The position numbers and the translations under genes are program-made. Below are positions 1-7,692 of a stretch of DNA of 27,753 nt, piece by piece. Origin of the DNA: TMED26 sp002694075 (GTDB lineage Bacteria > Pseudomonadota > Alphaproteobacteria > Thalassobaculales > Thalassobaculaceae); the NCBI GenBank assembly GCA_036160575.1, contig JAYYDT010000070.1, positions 1-27,753 of the forward strand. The letters are read 5' to 3'. Under the pieces are notes generated by a model. The model saw only the letters and a list, made by a program, of their open reading frames with translations. It was not told where the DNA came from and made no database searches. How positions within the stretch are numbered: the first letter of the stretch is position 1; each line of letters starts with the position of its first letter.

Positions 1-800
1 GGATCGTCAAAAAAGACGTCGAGGCGGCGATCGCCGCCGGACCGGTTCCGGCGGCCGTCGCTCCGGCGATTGCCGGCGGACCGACCCCGGCGCCGGCTGG
101 CGACCTGCCGGGCATGCCCGGCTATGACGCCATCCCCCATAGCATGATGCGCAAGACCATTGCGCGCCGCCTGACCGAATCCAAACAAACCGCGCCGCAT
201 TTCTATCTGACCGTGGATTGCCGGATCGACGAATTGCTCGACCTGCGCAAAAAGCTCAACGCCAATGCCAATGATTACAAACTGTCGGTGAACGACCTGA
301 TTATCCGCGCCGCCGCCCTGGCCCTGAAAGAGGTGCCGGAGGCCAACGCCTCGTGGTTCGAGGACGCCGTGCGGATGTGGCATACGGTCGATATCTCGGT
401 CGCCGTGGCGATTGAGGGGGGCTTGATCACGCCGATCATCCGCGGCGCCGAGGGCAAGGGGTTGAAAGCGATTTCGTCGGAAATGAAAGATCTCGCCGAA
501 CGCGCGCGCATCGGCAAACTGGCGCCGGAGGAGTATCAAGGCGGCACGTTCTCCATTTCCAATCTCGGCATGTTCGGGATCAAGGAGTTTTCGGCCGTTA
601 TCAACCCGCCGCAGGGCGCCATTTTGGCGGTCGGCGCGGGCGAACCGCGGCCGGTGGTGGTCGATGGCGCCCTCGCTGTCGGAACGGTGATGACCTGCAC
701 CTTGTCGGTCGATCACCGGGTCGTCGACGGCGCGGTTGGCGCGGCCTTCATGCAGGTCTTCAAGGGCCTGATCGAAGAACCTTTGAAAATGCTGCTGTAG
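1..800 (+). CDS. pdhC: Pyruvate dehydrogenase E2 (dihydrolipoamide acetyltransferase), C-terminal part
   Basis: This is the 3' part of an E2 gene; the 5' part, with the lipoyl domain(s), lies outside the window. The reading frame is already open at base 3 and encodes about 265 residues before the TAG. It begins with IVKKDVEAAI, the typical end of the peripheral subunit-binding domain. An Ala/Pro linker follows, then the catalytic acetyltransferase domain, which opens at about GYDAIPHSMMRKTIARRL and ends with the active-site motif DHRVVDGA. The enzyme moves acetyl groups from lipoyl-lysine to CoA in the pyruvate dehydrogenase complex. The next gene, an E3 dihydrolipoyl dehydrogenase, starts 11 bases downstream, which fits a pdhA-pdhB-pdhC-lpd operon. 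A 2-oxoglutarate or branched-chain E2 is possible, but the neighbouring E3 and lipA and the sequence style favour pyruvate. Confidence 0.93.
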   Translation, partial: IVKKDVEAAIAAGPVPAAVAPAIAGGPTPAPAGDLPGMPGYDAIPHSMMRKTIARRLTESKQTAPHFYLTVDCRIDELLDLRKKLNANANDYKLSVNDLIIRAAALALKEVPEANASWFEDAVRMWHTVDISVAVAIEGGLITPIIRGAEGKGLKAISSEMKDLAERARIGKLAPEEYQGGTFSISNLGMFGIKEFSAVINPPQGAILAVGAGEPRPVVVDGALAVGTVMTCTLSVDHRVVDGAVGAAFMQVFKGLIEEPLKMLL

Positions 801-811
801 GGGGCCGGCCA

Positions 812-2224
812 ATGGCGGACACGGATTTTGACCTCATCGTGATCGGCGGCGGGCCGGGCGGCTATGTCGCGGCCATTCGCGCGGCGCAACTGGGCATGAA
901 GGCGGCGGTGGTCGAGCGGGAGCATCTCGGCGGCATTTGTCTTAACTGGGGCTGTATTCCGACCAAGGCCATGCTGCGCTCGTCGGAGGTTTTGCACCTG
1001 GCCCAGCACGCCGCCGATTTCGGCCTGGAGATCAGTGGCGCTGTCGCCCATCTGGATAAAATCGTGGCCCGCTCGCGGGCCATCGCTAAGCAATTGTCGG
1101 GCGGCGTCGCGCATTTGCTGAAAAAGAACAAGGTCGCGGTGTTCAACGGCAGTGGCCGCTTGGACGGTACCGCCGGCGCGCGCCGCAAGGTGAAGGTCGC
1201 GGCCGGCGATAAGACCGTCGCCGATTTGACCGCCGCCCATGTCATCCTGGCCAGTGGCGCGCGGGCGCGGACCCTGCCGGGGATCGAGGCCGATGGCAAA
1301 ACCGTCTGGACCTACAAAGACGCCCTGGTGCCGGGCCAGAAGCCGGCCAGCATGCTGGTCATCGGGTCGGGCGCGATTGGTGTTGAATTCGCCAGTTTTT
1401 ACAATGATATCGGCGTCGACGTGACCATCGTCGAAGTGGTTGACCGGATTTTGCCCGCCGAGGATGGCGAGGTTTCGGCCTTCGCTCAAAAGGCGTTTGA
1501 AAAACAGGGCATTAAAATTCTGACCGCCGCGCAGGTGACCGAGGTCAAGAAAACCGCCGGCGGCGCGCGGGTGACGATCAGCGCCGGTGGCCGCGAAAGC
1601 CAGCTCGATGTCGAAGTGGTGCTGTTGTCGGTGGGCATTGTCGGCAATATCGAGGACCTCGGCCTTGACGGCACCAAGGTCAAGGTCGAACGCGGCCATA
1701 TCGTCGCCAACCCATGGTGCGAGACCGGTGAACCCGGGGTCTACGCCATTGGCGATTTAACCGGCGCGCCGTGGCTGGCCCACAAGGCGAGCCACGAGGG
1801 TGTGTTATGCGTTGAAAAAATCGCCGGCGAGAACGATGTCCACCCAATTGACATCAACCTGATCCCCGGTTGCACCTATTGCCGACCGCAGATCGCCAGT
1901 GTCGGCTTGACCGAGGCGCAGGCCAAAGACGTCGGTAAGGCGGTCAAGGTCGGCCGTTTCCCGTTCATCGGCAATGGCAAGGCCATCGCCCTCGGTGACG
2001 CCGAAGGGTTTATCAAGACCATTTTCGACGCCAAAAGCGGCGAATTGCTGGGCGCCCATATGATCGGCGCCGAGGTCACCGAGTTGATCCAAGGCTTCAG
2101 TGTGGCCAAGACCCTGGAGACCACCGAAAGCGATTTAATGCACACCGTCTTCCCGCATCCGACATTGTCGGAAATGATGCATGAGTCGGTGCTTGACGCG
2201 TATGACCGGGCGATCCACTTCTAG
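812..2224 (+). CDS. lpdA: Dihydrolipoyl dehydrogenase (E3)
   Basis: A 470-residue FAD/NAD-dependent flavoprotein that reoxidises the dihydrolipoyl groups of 2-oxoacid dehydrogenase complexes and reduces NAD+. Visible features are the N-terminal FAD-binding GGGPGG loop (residues 12-17) and the redox-active disulfide in GGICLNWGCIP (Cys43 and Cys48). There is a second dinucleotide-binding motif, IGSGAIGVEFA, and a C-terminal dimerisation domain with the catalytic HPTLSE (His449 and Glu454). Length is normal for the family. The ATG is preceded by a purine-rich AGGGGGCC. It follows the E2 gene by 11 bases and is followed by lipA 29 bases on, so production of E3 and of the lipoyl cofactor is probably coordinated. 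Confidence 0.97.
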   Translation: MADTDFDLIVIGGGPGGYVAAIRAAQLGMKAAVVEREHLGGICLNWGCIPTKAMLRSSEVLHLAQHAADFGLEISGAVAHLDKIVARSRAIAKQLSGGVAHLLKKNKVAVFNGSGRLDGTAGARRKVKVAAGDKTVADLTAAHVILASGARARTLPGIEADGKTVWTYKDALVPGQKPASMLVIGSGAIGVEFASFYNDIGVDVTIVEVVDRILPAEDGEVSAFAQKAFEKQGIKILTAAQVTEVKKTAGGARVTISAGGRESQLDVEVVLLSVGIVGNIEDLGLDGTKVKVERGHIVANPWCETGEPGVYAIGDLTGAPWLAHKASHEGVLCVEKIAGENDVHPIDINLIPGCTYCRPQIASVGLTEAQAKDVGKAVKVGRFPFIGNGKAIALGDAEGFIKTIFDAKSGELLGAHMIGAEVTELIQGFSVAKTLETTESDLMHTVFPHPTLSEMMHESVLDAYDRAIHF

Positions 2225-2253
2225 AGCAGGCAGCGCGGATCCGAGGACAGGAC

Positions 2254-3219
2254 ATGACAGAGCAAAAGGCCGAGGTGCTGATCGGCGCGGCGCGCCATCC
2301 GGAAAAGCGCAATCGCCCGGATAACCCGATTCAGCGCAAGCCGGCGTGGATCCGCGCCAAGGCACCGACCTCGCGCGGCTATATGGAAACCCGCAACCTG
2401 ATGCGCGGCAATAATCTGCACACGGTCTGTGAGGAGGCGGCCTGCCCGAACATCGGCGAATGCTGGCAGAAAAAACACGCCACCATGATGATCTTGGGCG
2501 CCATTTGCACCCGTGCTTGCGCTTTTTGCAATATCGCCACCGGCAAACCGAAGGCGGTCGACGCCCATGAGCCGGCCCAGGTCGGCGCCGCCGTCGCGAC
2601 CCTGGAACTGGCCCATGTGGTGATCACCTCGGTTGACCGAGACGATTTGGACGACGGCGGCGCCGCCCATTTCGCCGCCACCATCGCCGCCATTCGCGCC
2701 GCCGCGCCGACCACCACGGTCGAAATCCTGACCCCGGACTTTTTGAAAAAACCGGGCGCTTTGGAAGTGGTCGTCGCCGCCCGGCCCGATGTTTTTAACC
2801 ATAACCTGGAAACCGTGCCGCGGCTTTATCCCGGTATCCGCCCGGGCGCGCGTTATTACCATTCCCTCAGCCTGCTGGATCGGGTTAAACAATTGGATCC
2901 GGCGATGTTCACCAAATCCGGCCTGATGGTCGGACTTGGCGAGACTCGCGAAGAGGTCGGCCAGGTGATGGACGATATGCGCTCGGCCGATATCGACTTT
3001 TTGACGATTGGGCAATATCTTCAACCGACCCCGAAACACGCGCCAATTGATCGTTTCGTGACCCCGGATGAATTCAAGGGCTATGAGCAATTGGCGCGCG
3101 GCAAAGGATTTCTGAAGGTGTCGGCGACGCCGATGACGCGCTCGTCCTATCACGCCGGTGAGGATTTCGCCGCGTTGCGGGCGGCGCGGGCCGATAAACT
3201 GGCCGCCGCCGAGCGATAA
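2254..3219 (+). CDS. lipA: Lipoyl synthase (radical SAM)
   Basis: A 321-residue radical SAM enzyme that inserts two sulfurs into protein-bound octanoyl groups to make lipoyl cofactor. Both iron-sulfur sites are visible. The auxiliary cluster cysteines are Cys59, Cys64 and Cys70 (spacing C-x4-C-x5-C). The radical SAM cluster is CTRACAFC (Cys85, Cys89, Cys92). The C-terminal RSSYHAG (296-302) carries the serine known to ligate the auxiliary cluster. The gene lies 29 bases after lpdA in the same direction. Its product modifies the E2 encoded just upstream, so the three genes form one functional unit. Confidence 0.97.
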   Translation: MTEQKAEVLIGAARHPEKRNRPDNPIQRKPAWIRAKAPTSRGYMETRNLMRGNNLHTVCEEAACPNIGECWQKKHATMMILGAICTRACAFCNIATGKPKAVDAHEPAQVGAAVATLELAHVVITSVDRDDLDDGGAAHFAATIAAIRAAAPTTTVEILTPDFLKKPGALEVVVAARPDVFNHNLETVPRLYPGIRPGARYYHSLSLLDRVKQLDPAMFTKSGLMVGLGETREEVGQVMDDMRSADIDFLTIGQYLQPTPKHAPIDRFVTPDEFKGYEQLARGKGFLKVSATPMTRSSYHAGEDFAALRAARADKLAAAER

Positions 3220-3255
3220 CCGAGGGGCCGTGTGGCCGCCTAAAGACGAGCGCAA

Positions 3256-3723
3256 ATGCCAACCCATGCCGAACGACGGGTGCTGCCCTTTTCTCCCGAC
3301 CAATTATTTGATTTGGTCGCCGATATAGAGCGCTATCCGGATTTTTTGCCCTGGTGCGTCGGTGCGCGGATAAAATCGCGCCAGGCGCAGACCATTTCCG
3401 CCGATCTCATCATCGGCTTTAAGTTGGTCCGCGAGCGTTTTACCTCCAAAGTCACCTTGGCCTCGGATAAATCGCGCATTGATGTCGCCTATAGCGACGG
3501 TCCTTTTCGCTATCTCGACAATCATTGGATATTCCGGTCCCATCCCAATGGATGCGAAATCGATTTTTTTGTCGATTTCGAGTTCCGCAATCAGATGCTG
3601 CAGGGCTTGGTCGGGCTGGTCTTCAACGAGGCGGTACAACGCATGGTCAACGCCTTTGAACAGCGCGCCGAAGTTCTTCATGGCACTGCCGCCATGCCGG
3701 CGGCGCCCGATCCGGCCGATTAA
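3256..3723 (+). CDS. RatA/COQ10-type START-domain protein
   Basis: A 155-residue single-domain protein of the polyketide cyclase/START superfamily, in the branch that includes bacterial RatA and mitochondrial COQ10. Family features include the N-terminal block with DLVADIERYPDFLPWC and the C-terminal helix VFNEAVQRMVNAFEQRA. COQ10 binds ubiquinone and supports respiration. E. coli RatA was described as a toxin blocking 70S ribosome assembly. In alphaproteobacteria this gene commonly sits after lipA, as here (36 bases on). The lipid/quinone-binding role is the more likely one; that is inference. No antitoxin partner is adjacent. It ends tail-to-tail with pncC, with only nine bases between the two stops. 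Confidence 0.88.
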   Translation: MPTHAERRVLPFSPDQLFDLVADIERYPDFLPWCVGARIKSRQAQTISADLIIGFKLVRERFTSKVTLASDKSRIDVAYSDGPFRYLDNHWIFRSHPNGCEIDFFVDFEFRNQMLQGLVGLVFNEAVQRMVNAFEQRAEVLHGTAAMPAAPDPAD

Positions 3724-3732
3724 AGTCGCCGA

Positions 3733-4218
3733 TTAAAGGCGTTGCTGGAGCATGGCCAGGGCGGCGAGAACCGTCGCTCGCCGGATGGCCGTCCGGTCAC
3801 CGGCAAAAATCTGGCGCCTATGCTGGGTCGCCTGGCCCCTCTGGGCACAGCCGAAATGCACCAAACCAACCGGCTTTTCGGCGCTGCCGCCGCCCGGGCC
3901 GGCGACGCCGGTGACCGCTACCGTGAGGGCCGCCTGACTGGCGGTAAGGGCGCCTTCGGCCATCGCTTTGGCGACTTCCTCGCTAACCGCGCCATGGGCG
4001 TCGATCATCGCCGGCGGCACGCCAAGCATCGCCGCCTTGGCTTCGTTCGAATAGGTCACGAAGCCGCGATCAACCACCGCCGAGGAGCCGGCGATCTCGG
4101 TCAGGGCGCCGGCGATCAGCCCGCCGGTGCAGCTTTCGGCGGTGGCGACCATCACACCCGCGGCTTTGCAGGCATCCAACAAACGTGTCGCGGCGGCGGT
4201 GATTTCGGCATCGAACAT
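3733..4218 (-). CDS. pncC: Nicotinamide-nucleotide amidohydrolase PncC / CinA C-terminal domain protein
   Basis: A 161-residue stand-alone CinA C-terminal domain. The family deamidates nicotinamide mononucleotide to nicotinate mononucleotide in the pyridine nucleotide cycle. The signature AESCTGGLIAGALTEIAGSS includes the proposed catalytic serine (Ser29), and TGVAGPGGGSAEKPVGLVHFG follows later. The frame stays open further upstream, but the ATG at 4218 has a good GGAGAG ribosome binding site and lies five bases after the pgpA stop. That makes it the likely start and makes the upstream extension artefactual. The N-terminal molybdopterin-binding-like domain of full CinA is absent, as in most proteobacterial PncC proteins. 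Confidence 0.93.
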   Translation of the reverse strand: MFDAEITAAATRLLDACKAAGVMVATAESCTGGLIAGALTEIAGSSAVVDRGFVTYSNEAKAAMLGVPPAMIDAHGAVSEEVAKAMAEGALTASQAALTVAVTGVAGPGGGSAEKPVGLVHFGCAQRGQATQHRRQIFAGDRTAIRRATVLAALAMLQQRL

Positions 4219-4223
4219 CGGGC

Positions 4224-4712
4224 TTACTCTCCGGTCAACAGGGTCCTGGCCAAGGGGGCGTATACGGCCAAGCAGACAATGGCGGCGGCCAGGCCGGCCA
4301 AAACATCGTCGATCATGATCCCCAAACCGCCCTTGAGCCGGCGGTCGGCCACGCCGATGGGCCAGGGCTTTACGATATCGAAAAAACGAAAGCTGACAAA
4401 GGCAAGGGCATAGGCCACCGGTTCCACCGGCAGCACACATAAGGGCAGCCATTGGCCGACCACCTCGTCGACCACAATTTCGCCAGGATCGTCGCGGCCA
4501 AGCCGGGCGGCGTAATGATGTGCCGCCCAGGTGCCGAGAATGAACAGGCCCGCCGTGGCGGCCGCCAAACCCCAGCCGCCGACCGCCCACATGAGCGCCG
4601 CGCCAAAGGGCAGAGCGGCCAAGCTGCCGACCGTACCAGGCGCCCGGGGACTGCGCCCAACGCTGAACCATGTGGCAATCAAAAAAATAACAAAGGCAAT
4701 AAGTTGTGGCAT
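4224..4712 (-). CDS. pgpA: Phosphatidylglycerophosphatase A
   Basis: A roughly 162-residue inner-membrane enzyme that dephosphorylates phosphatidylglycerophosphate to phosphatidylglycerol. Family motifs are GTVGSLAALPFG near the N-terminus, the acidic DDPGEIVVDEVVGQW in the middle and GLGIMIDDVLAG near the end. The aspartates and glutamate of the middle motif belong to the metal site. At least three hydrophobic segments are visible. I chose the ATG at 4712. A TTG at 4733 in the same frame would overlap the end of ispDF by 11 bases and has no better ribosome site. It lies between ispDF and pncC on one strand with tiny gaps, so the three are probably co-transcribed. Confidence 0.93.
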   Translation of the reverse strand: MPQLIAFVIFLIATWFSVGRSPRAPGTVGSLAALPFGAALMWAVGGWGLAAATAGLFILGTWAAHHYAARLGRDDPGEIVVDEVVGQWLPLCVLPVEPVAYALAFVSFRFFDIVKPWPIGVADRRLKGGLGIMIDDVLAGLAAAIVCLAVYAPLARTLLTGE

Positions 4713-4722
4713 CAACTGAAAC

Positions 4723-5898
4723 TTAAATCTCAACTGTGCAAAGGGCCAGTGCGGCCAAGCCCTCGCCCCGTCCCATGGCTCCCAGCTGTTCCGTTGTGGT
4801 CGCTTTGACGCTGACCTGATGGGGGAGCAGGGCCAAGGTATCGGCGATATGGCGGGCCATCGCCAGGCGATGCGGCCCGATACGCGGGCGCTCGGCGATG
4901 ACGGTCAGGTCGATATGGGCGATACGGCCGCCGGCGGTTGTTACCAATTGCCCGGCGTGGCGCAGAAATACCGTCGAGTCGGCGTCTTTCCAGCGCGGGT
5001 CGCTGGGCGGGAAATGCTGGCCGATGTCGCCGTCGGCGATGGCCCCAAGCACGGCGTCGGTGATGGCGTGGAGGGCGACATCGGCGTCCGAATGGCCGAT
5101 CAAACCATGGTCATGGGGGATTCGAACCCCGCCCAGGGTGACATGGTCACCGGCGCCAAATTGATGCACGTCGAAGCCCTGGCCGACTCGGATTCGCCGC
5201 GTCGCCGCCACACCCAGCCAGTGGCGCGCTTTGACCAGATCGGCGGGGGTGGTGATTTTGAACAACGCCTCATCGCCGTCAACCAGCGCGACCGTCAAAT
5301 CGGCGCGTTGGGCGACCGCCGCGTCATCGGTGAGCGTCGGGTCATCGGCGGTTGCCTGATGGGCGCCGTGGATGGCGGTAAAGTGAAAGGCTTGTGGGGT
5401 TTGTGCGCGCCAAAGGCCGGCGCGCGCGACATCGGCGTTAATCTGCCCGTCGGCGCCGCGTTTCAGGCTATCGACCACCGGCAGGGCGGGGACCGCGCCG
5501 TCATGGTGGGTTAAGGCGGTGAACAGCCGGTCAAGCACGTCGCCGGTGAGAAACGGCCGCGCGGCGTCATGGATCAGCACCGCCTCCGGGCCGGCATCGG
5601 CCAGAGCCGCCAGACCGGACCGCACCGATTCCTGCCGGCTGGCGCCGCCGAGCGCCGGCGGCGGCAGATCCAAACCGGCCACCGCCGCCTCATAGAGCGC
5701 CCGATGCGCCGGGTCGATGACCACCTGCACACCGGCCACCCGCGGATCGGCCAACAGATTGTCGATGGCGTGGCGCAGCACCGTGCGGTCGCCGACGGTT
5801 TGATATTGCTTGGGCGCCGCGCCACCGAGGCGGTGGCCGCTGCCGGCGGCCATGACCAGGCCAAAGGCGCGTGTTGACGGGGAAGGGGACAAGGTCAC
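4723..5898 (-). CDS. ispDF: Bifunctional MEP cytidylyltransferase / MECDP synthase IspDF
   Basis: A 391-residue fusion of two non-consecutive steps of the methylerythritol phosphate route to isoprenoids. Residues 1 to about 230 are IspD, which makes CDP-methylerythritol from MEP and CTP. Its CTP loop is AAGSGHRLGG followed by PKQY (to residue 32), and HDAARPF is at 110-116. Residues about 235 to 391 are IspF, which cyclises the phosphorylated product. Its metal ligands Asp243 and His245 sit in GFDVHQF, with His277 in SDADVALHA. Such fusions are typical of alphaproteobacteria and campylobacteria. The start is GTG, with no clear Shine-Dalgarno sequence. It is divergent from the CcsA-like gene. 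Confidence 0.96.
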   Translation of the reverse strand: MTLSPSPSTRAFGLVMAAGSGHRLGGAAPKQYQTVGDRTVLRHAIDNLLADPRVAGVQVVIDPAHRALYEAAVAGLDLPPPALGGASRQESVRSGLAALADAGPEAVLIHDAARPFLTGDVLDRLFTALTHHDGAVPALPVVDSLKRGADGQINADVARAGLWRAQTPQAFHFTAIHGAHQATADDPTLTDDAAVAQRADLTVALVDGDEALFKITTPADLVKARHWLGVAATRRIRVGQGFDVHQFGAGDHVTLGGVRIPHDHGLIGHSDADVALHAITDAVLGAIADGDIGQHFPPSDPRWKDADSTVFLRHAGQLVTTAGGRIAHIDLTVIAERPRIGPHRLAMARHIADTLALLPHQVSVKATTTEQLGAMGRGEGLAALALCTVEI

Positions 5899-5962
5899 GG
5901 CAGGGGCCAGGGGTTAATTTCAGCGACGTTTTGATGCAATGGTTTTATCATAGACCGATGGA

Positions 5963-6802
5963 ATGAAAACGATCGGACAGAGAATAACCGAGGGTCCCTT
6001 GGTGACATCACCGACATTGATGGTTTCGTTGGCCGCCCTGGCGGCCATGATGCCGGCGATCTTATTACCCCATATGGCGGTTTTCCGCCGAGATCTGCGG
6101 TATTGGGTGGTTTTGGTCCTGGCCCTGACGATGAGCGCGCTGGTCGCCGCCGACCATCTGTCGGCGGGCTGGCCGCGCGGCGTGACGCCGGCCCTGTGGT
6201 TGACGGCGGCGACCACCTTGGCGGTGTTTTTGCCGGTCGCCGCGGTAACCGGGGCGGCGTGGCGGCTTTCCGTGTTGCTGCTGCCTTATGTGGCGGCGAT
6301 TGGCCTATTGGCCACTCTGGTCGACGATCCGGGGGCGGCTTTGGCCCGTGGCGGGGCGTGGACCGGGGTGCATATCGCCGTTTCCTTGGTCACCTATGGT
6401 CTATTGACGGTGGCGGCGGCGGCCGGTCTGGCCGCCCAATTGCAGGCCCATGTCTTAAAGACCGGCGGCGGTGGAAGGGCCGGGCGATGGGCCGCGCTGT
6501 TGCCGGCGGTCGCGGAATCCGAGCGCTTGGAGTTTCGCTTGCTGTTGGCCAGCGAGGTGGTGCTCGCCTTGGGCATGGCCAGTGGGGTCGCGGTGCGATT
6601 ACTGAACGGTGCGGGGATTTTGGTTTTTGATCATAAGACCGTGCTGACCATCGCCGCTTTCGCGGTGATTGGCGCCTTGCTTCTGCTCCATGCCCGCAGT
6701 GGCACGCGGGGACGCGGCGCGGCGCGGGTGGTGCTGTTGGCGTATTTGCTGCTGACCTTGGCCTATCCCGGGGTCAAATTCGTCAGCGATTTTTTGATCT
6801 GA
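5963..6802 (+). CDS. CcsA/YpjD-like cytochrome c assembly family membrane protein
   Basis: A 279-residue, very hydrophobic protein with about eight predicted transmembrane helices. It resembles the CcsA/YpjD branch of the cytochrome c assembly (CcmC/CcmF/CcsA) superfamily in the block HIAVSLVTYGLLTVAAAAGL, the loop LPAVAESERLEF and the terminal segment from FDHKTVL to LAYPGVKFVSDFLI. I see no tryptophan-rich WGxxWxWD haem-handling motif, which agrees with YpjD-type members rather than true haem lyases. Its exact role is unknown. It stands alone between divergent ispDF and the cox cluster that ends towards it. The ATG at 5963 has no strong ribosome site, so a slightly later start is possible. 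Confidence 0.78.
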   Translation: MKTIGQRITEGPLVTSPTLMVSLAALAAMMPAILLPHMAVFRRDLRYWVVLVLALTMSALVAADHLSAGWPRGVTPALWLTAATTLAVFLPVAAVTGAAWRLSVLLLPYVAAIGLLATLVDDPGAALARGGAWTGVHIAVSLVTYGLLTVAAAAGLAAQLQAHVLKTGGGGRAGRWAALLPAVAESERLEFRLLLASEVVLALGMASGVAVRLLNGAGILVFDHKTVLTIAAFAVIGALLLLHARSGTRGRGAARVVLLAYLLLTLAYPGVKFVSDFLI

Positions 6803-6823
6803 TGGCGTTCATGGAACGTTAAG

Positions 6824-6851
6824 AAAAAGGGCGGCCCCGCGGGACCGCCCT
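6824..6851 (-). terminator. Intrinsic terminator downstream of coxM
   Basis: Two 11-base arms (6828-6838 and 6841-6851) pair with a single non-Watson-Crick position around a two-base apex. Read on the minus strand, the GC-rich stem is followed directly by a T run (A run at 6824-6828 on the plus strand). This is the classic rho-independent form and lies 22 bases past the coxM stop. It may also slow plus-strand transcription from the CcsA-like gene, but that side lacks a T tract. Confidence 0.88.
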
Positions 6852-6873
6852 GATTCTGTCGATGTGTTTCGCC

Positions 6874-7665
6874 TTAGCAGGCGGCGACCGCGCGGCTGGC
6901 CATCACCCCGACCAGATGGGCGCGGTACTCGGCGCTGGCGTGCAGATCGCTGTTCAGGCCATCGGCGGAAACCGCCGCGCCGGCCGCCGCGTCGGCCGAG
7001 AAATTGGCGCCCAGGGCGGCTTCGATTTCGGCCGCGCGGAACACCCCGTTTTCACCGGCGCCGGTGACCGCGACGCGCACCCCGCCGCCGGTCTTGGCCA
7101 CCATGACCCCGACCAGGGCGTAGCGCGACGCCGGGTTGGGGAATTTTTGGTAGGCGCAGGCCGCCGGTTTGGGGAAGGCGATGGCGGTGATCAACTCGCC
7201 CTCGTCAAGGGCGGTGTCGAACATGCCGGTGAAGAAATCCTCGGCCGCGATGGTGCGACGGTCGGTGTGGATGGTCGCGCCAAGGGCCAAACAAGCGGCC
7301 GGATAATCGGCCGCCGGGTCGTTGTTGGCGACCGAACCGCCGATGGTACCCCGGTTACGCACCTGCTGATCGCCGATGCCGGCGGCCAGGGCGGCCAGGC
7401 CCGGGATATGGGCCTGCACCTCGGCGGAGGTGGCGACCGTGTCATGGGTGGTCATGGCCCCGATGACGAGGTTGTCGCCATCGACGCGCACGCCGGACAG
7501 GTCGCAACCGGCGAGATCGACCAAATCGGACGGCATCGCCAGGCGCTGTTTCATGGTCGGCAGCAAGGTTTGCCCACCGGCCAGGAATTTGCCGTCATCG
7601 GCCCCGGCCACGGCGCTGGCCGCGGCGTTGGAGGAGGACGGCTTGTGATAATTGAAGTCATACAT
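6874..7665 (-). CDS. coxM: Form II CO dehydrogenase-like medium subunit (FAD)
   Basis: A 263-residue FAD-binding subunit of a molybdenum hydroxylase of the xanthine oxidase family. It takes electrons from the iron-sulfur subunit and passes them on to an acceptor. The two FAD-binding motifs are AGGQTLLP (29-36) and TIGGSVANNDPAAD (107-120). Length is close to that of known CoxM proteins. The ATG has a strong AGAGGAG ribosome site. It is the last gene of the coxS-coxL-coxM order, which is the order usual for form II clusters; form I clusters are usually coxM-coxS-coxL. It lies 27 bases after coxL and an intrinsic terminator follows. Confidence 0.94.
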   Translation of the reverse strand: MYDFNYHKPSSSNAAASAVAGADDGKFLAGGQTLLPTMKQRLAMPSDLVDLAGCDLSGVRVDGDNLVIGAMTTHDTVATSAEVQAHIPGLAALAAGIGDQQVRNRGTIGGSVANNDPAADYPAACLALGATIHTDRRTIAAEDFFTGMFDTALDEGELITAIAFPKPAACAYQKFPNPASRYALVGVMVAKTGGGVRVAVTGAGENGVFRAAEIEAALGANFSADAAAGAAVSADGLNSDLHASAEYRAHLVGVMASRAVAAC

Positions 7666-7692
7666 GGGATGAACGCTCCTCTTTATCCGGCG

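Noticed and set aside
2221..3303. 360-codon minus-strand open frame opposite lipA
   Set aside because: Antisense shadow of lipA; no recognisable features.
4219..4671. N-terminal extension of pncC through pgpA
   Set aside because: The extension is an out-of-frame reading of pgpA; the ATG at 4218 has a clear ribosome site and gives the family length.
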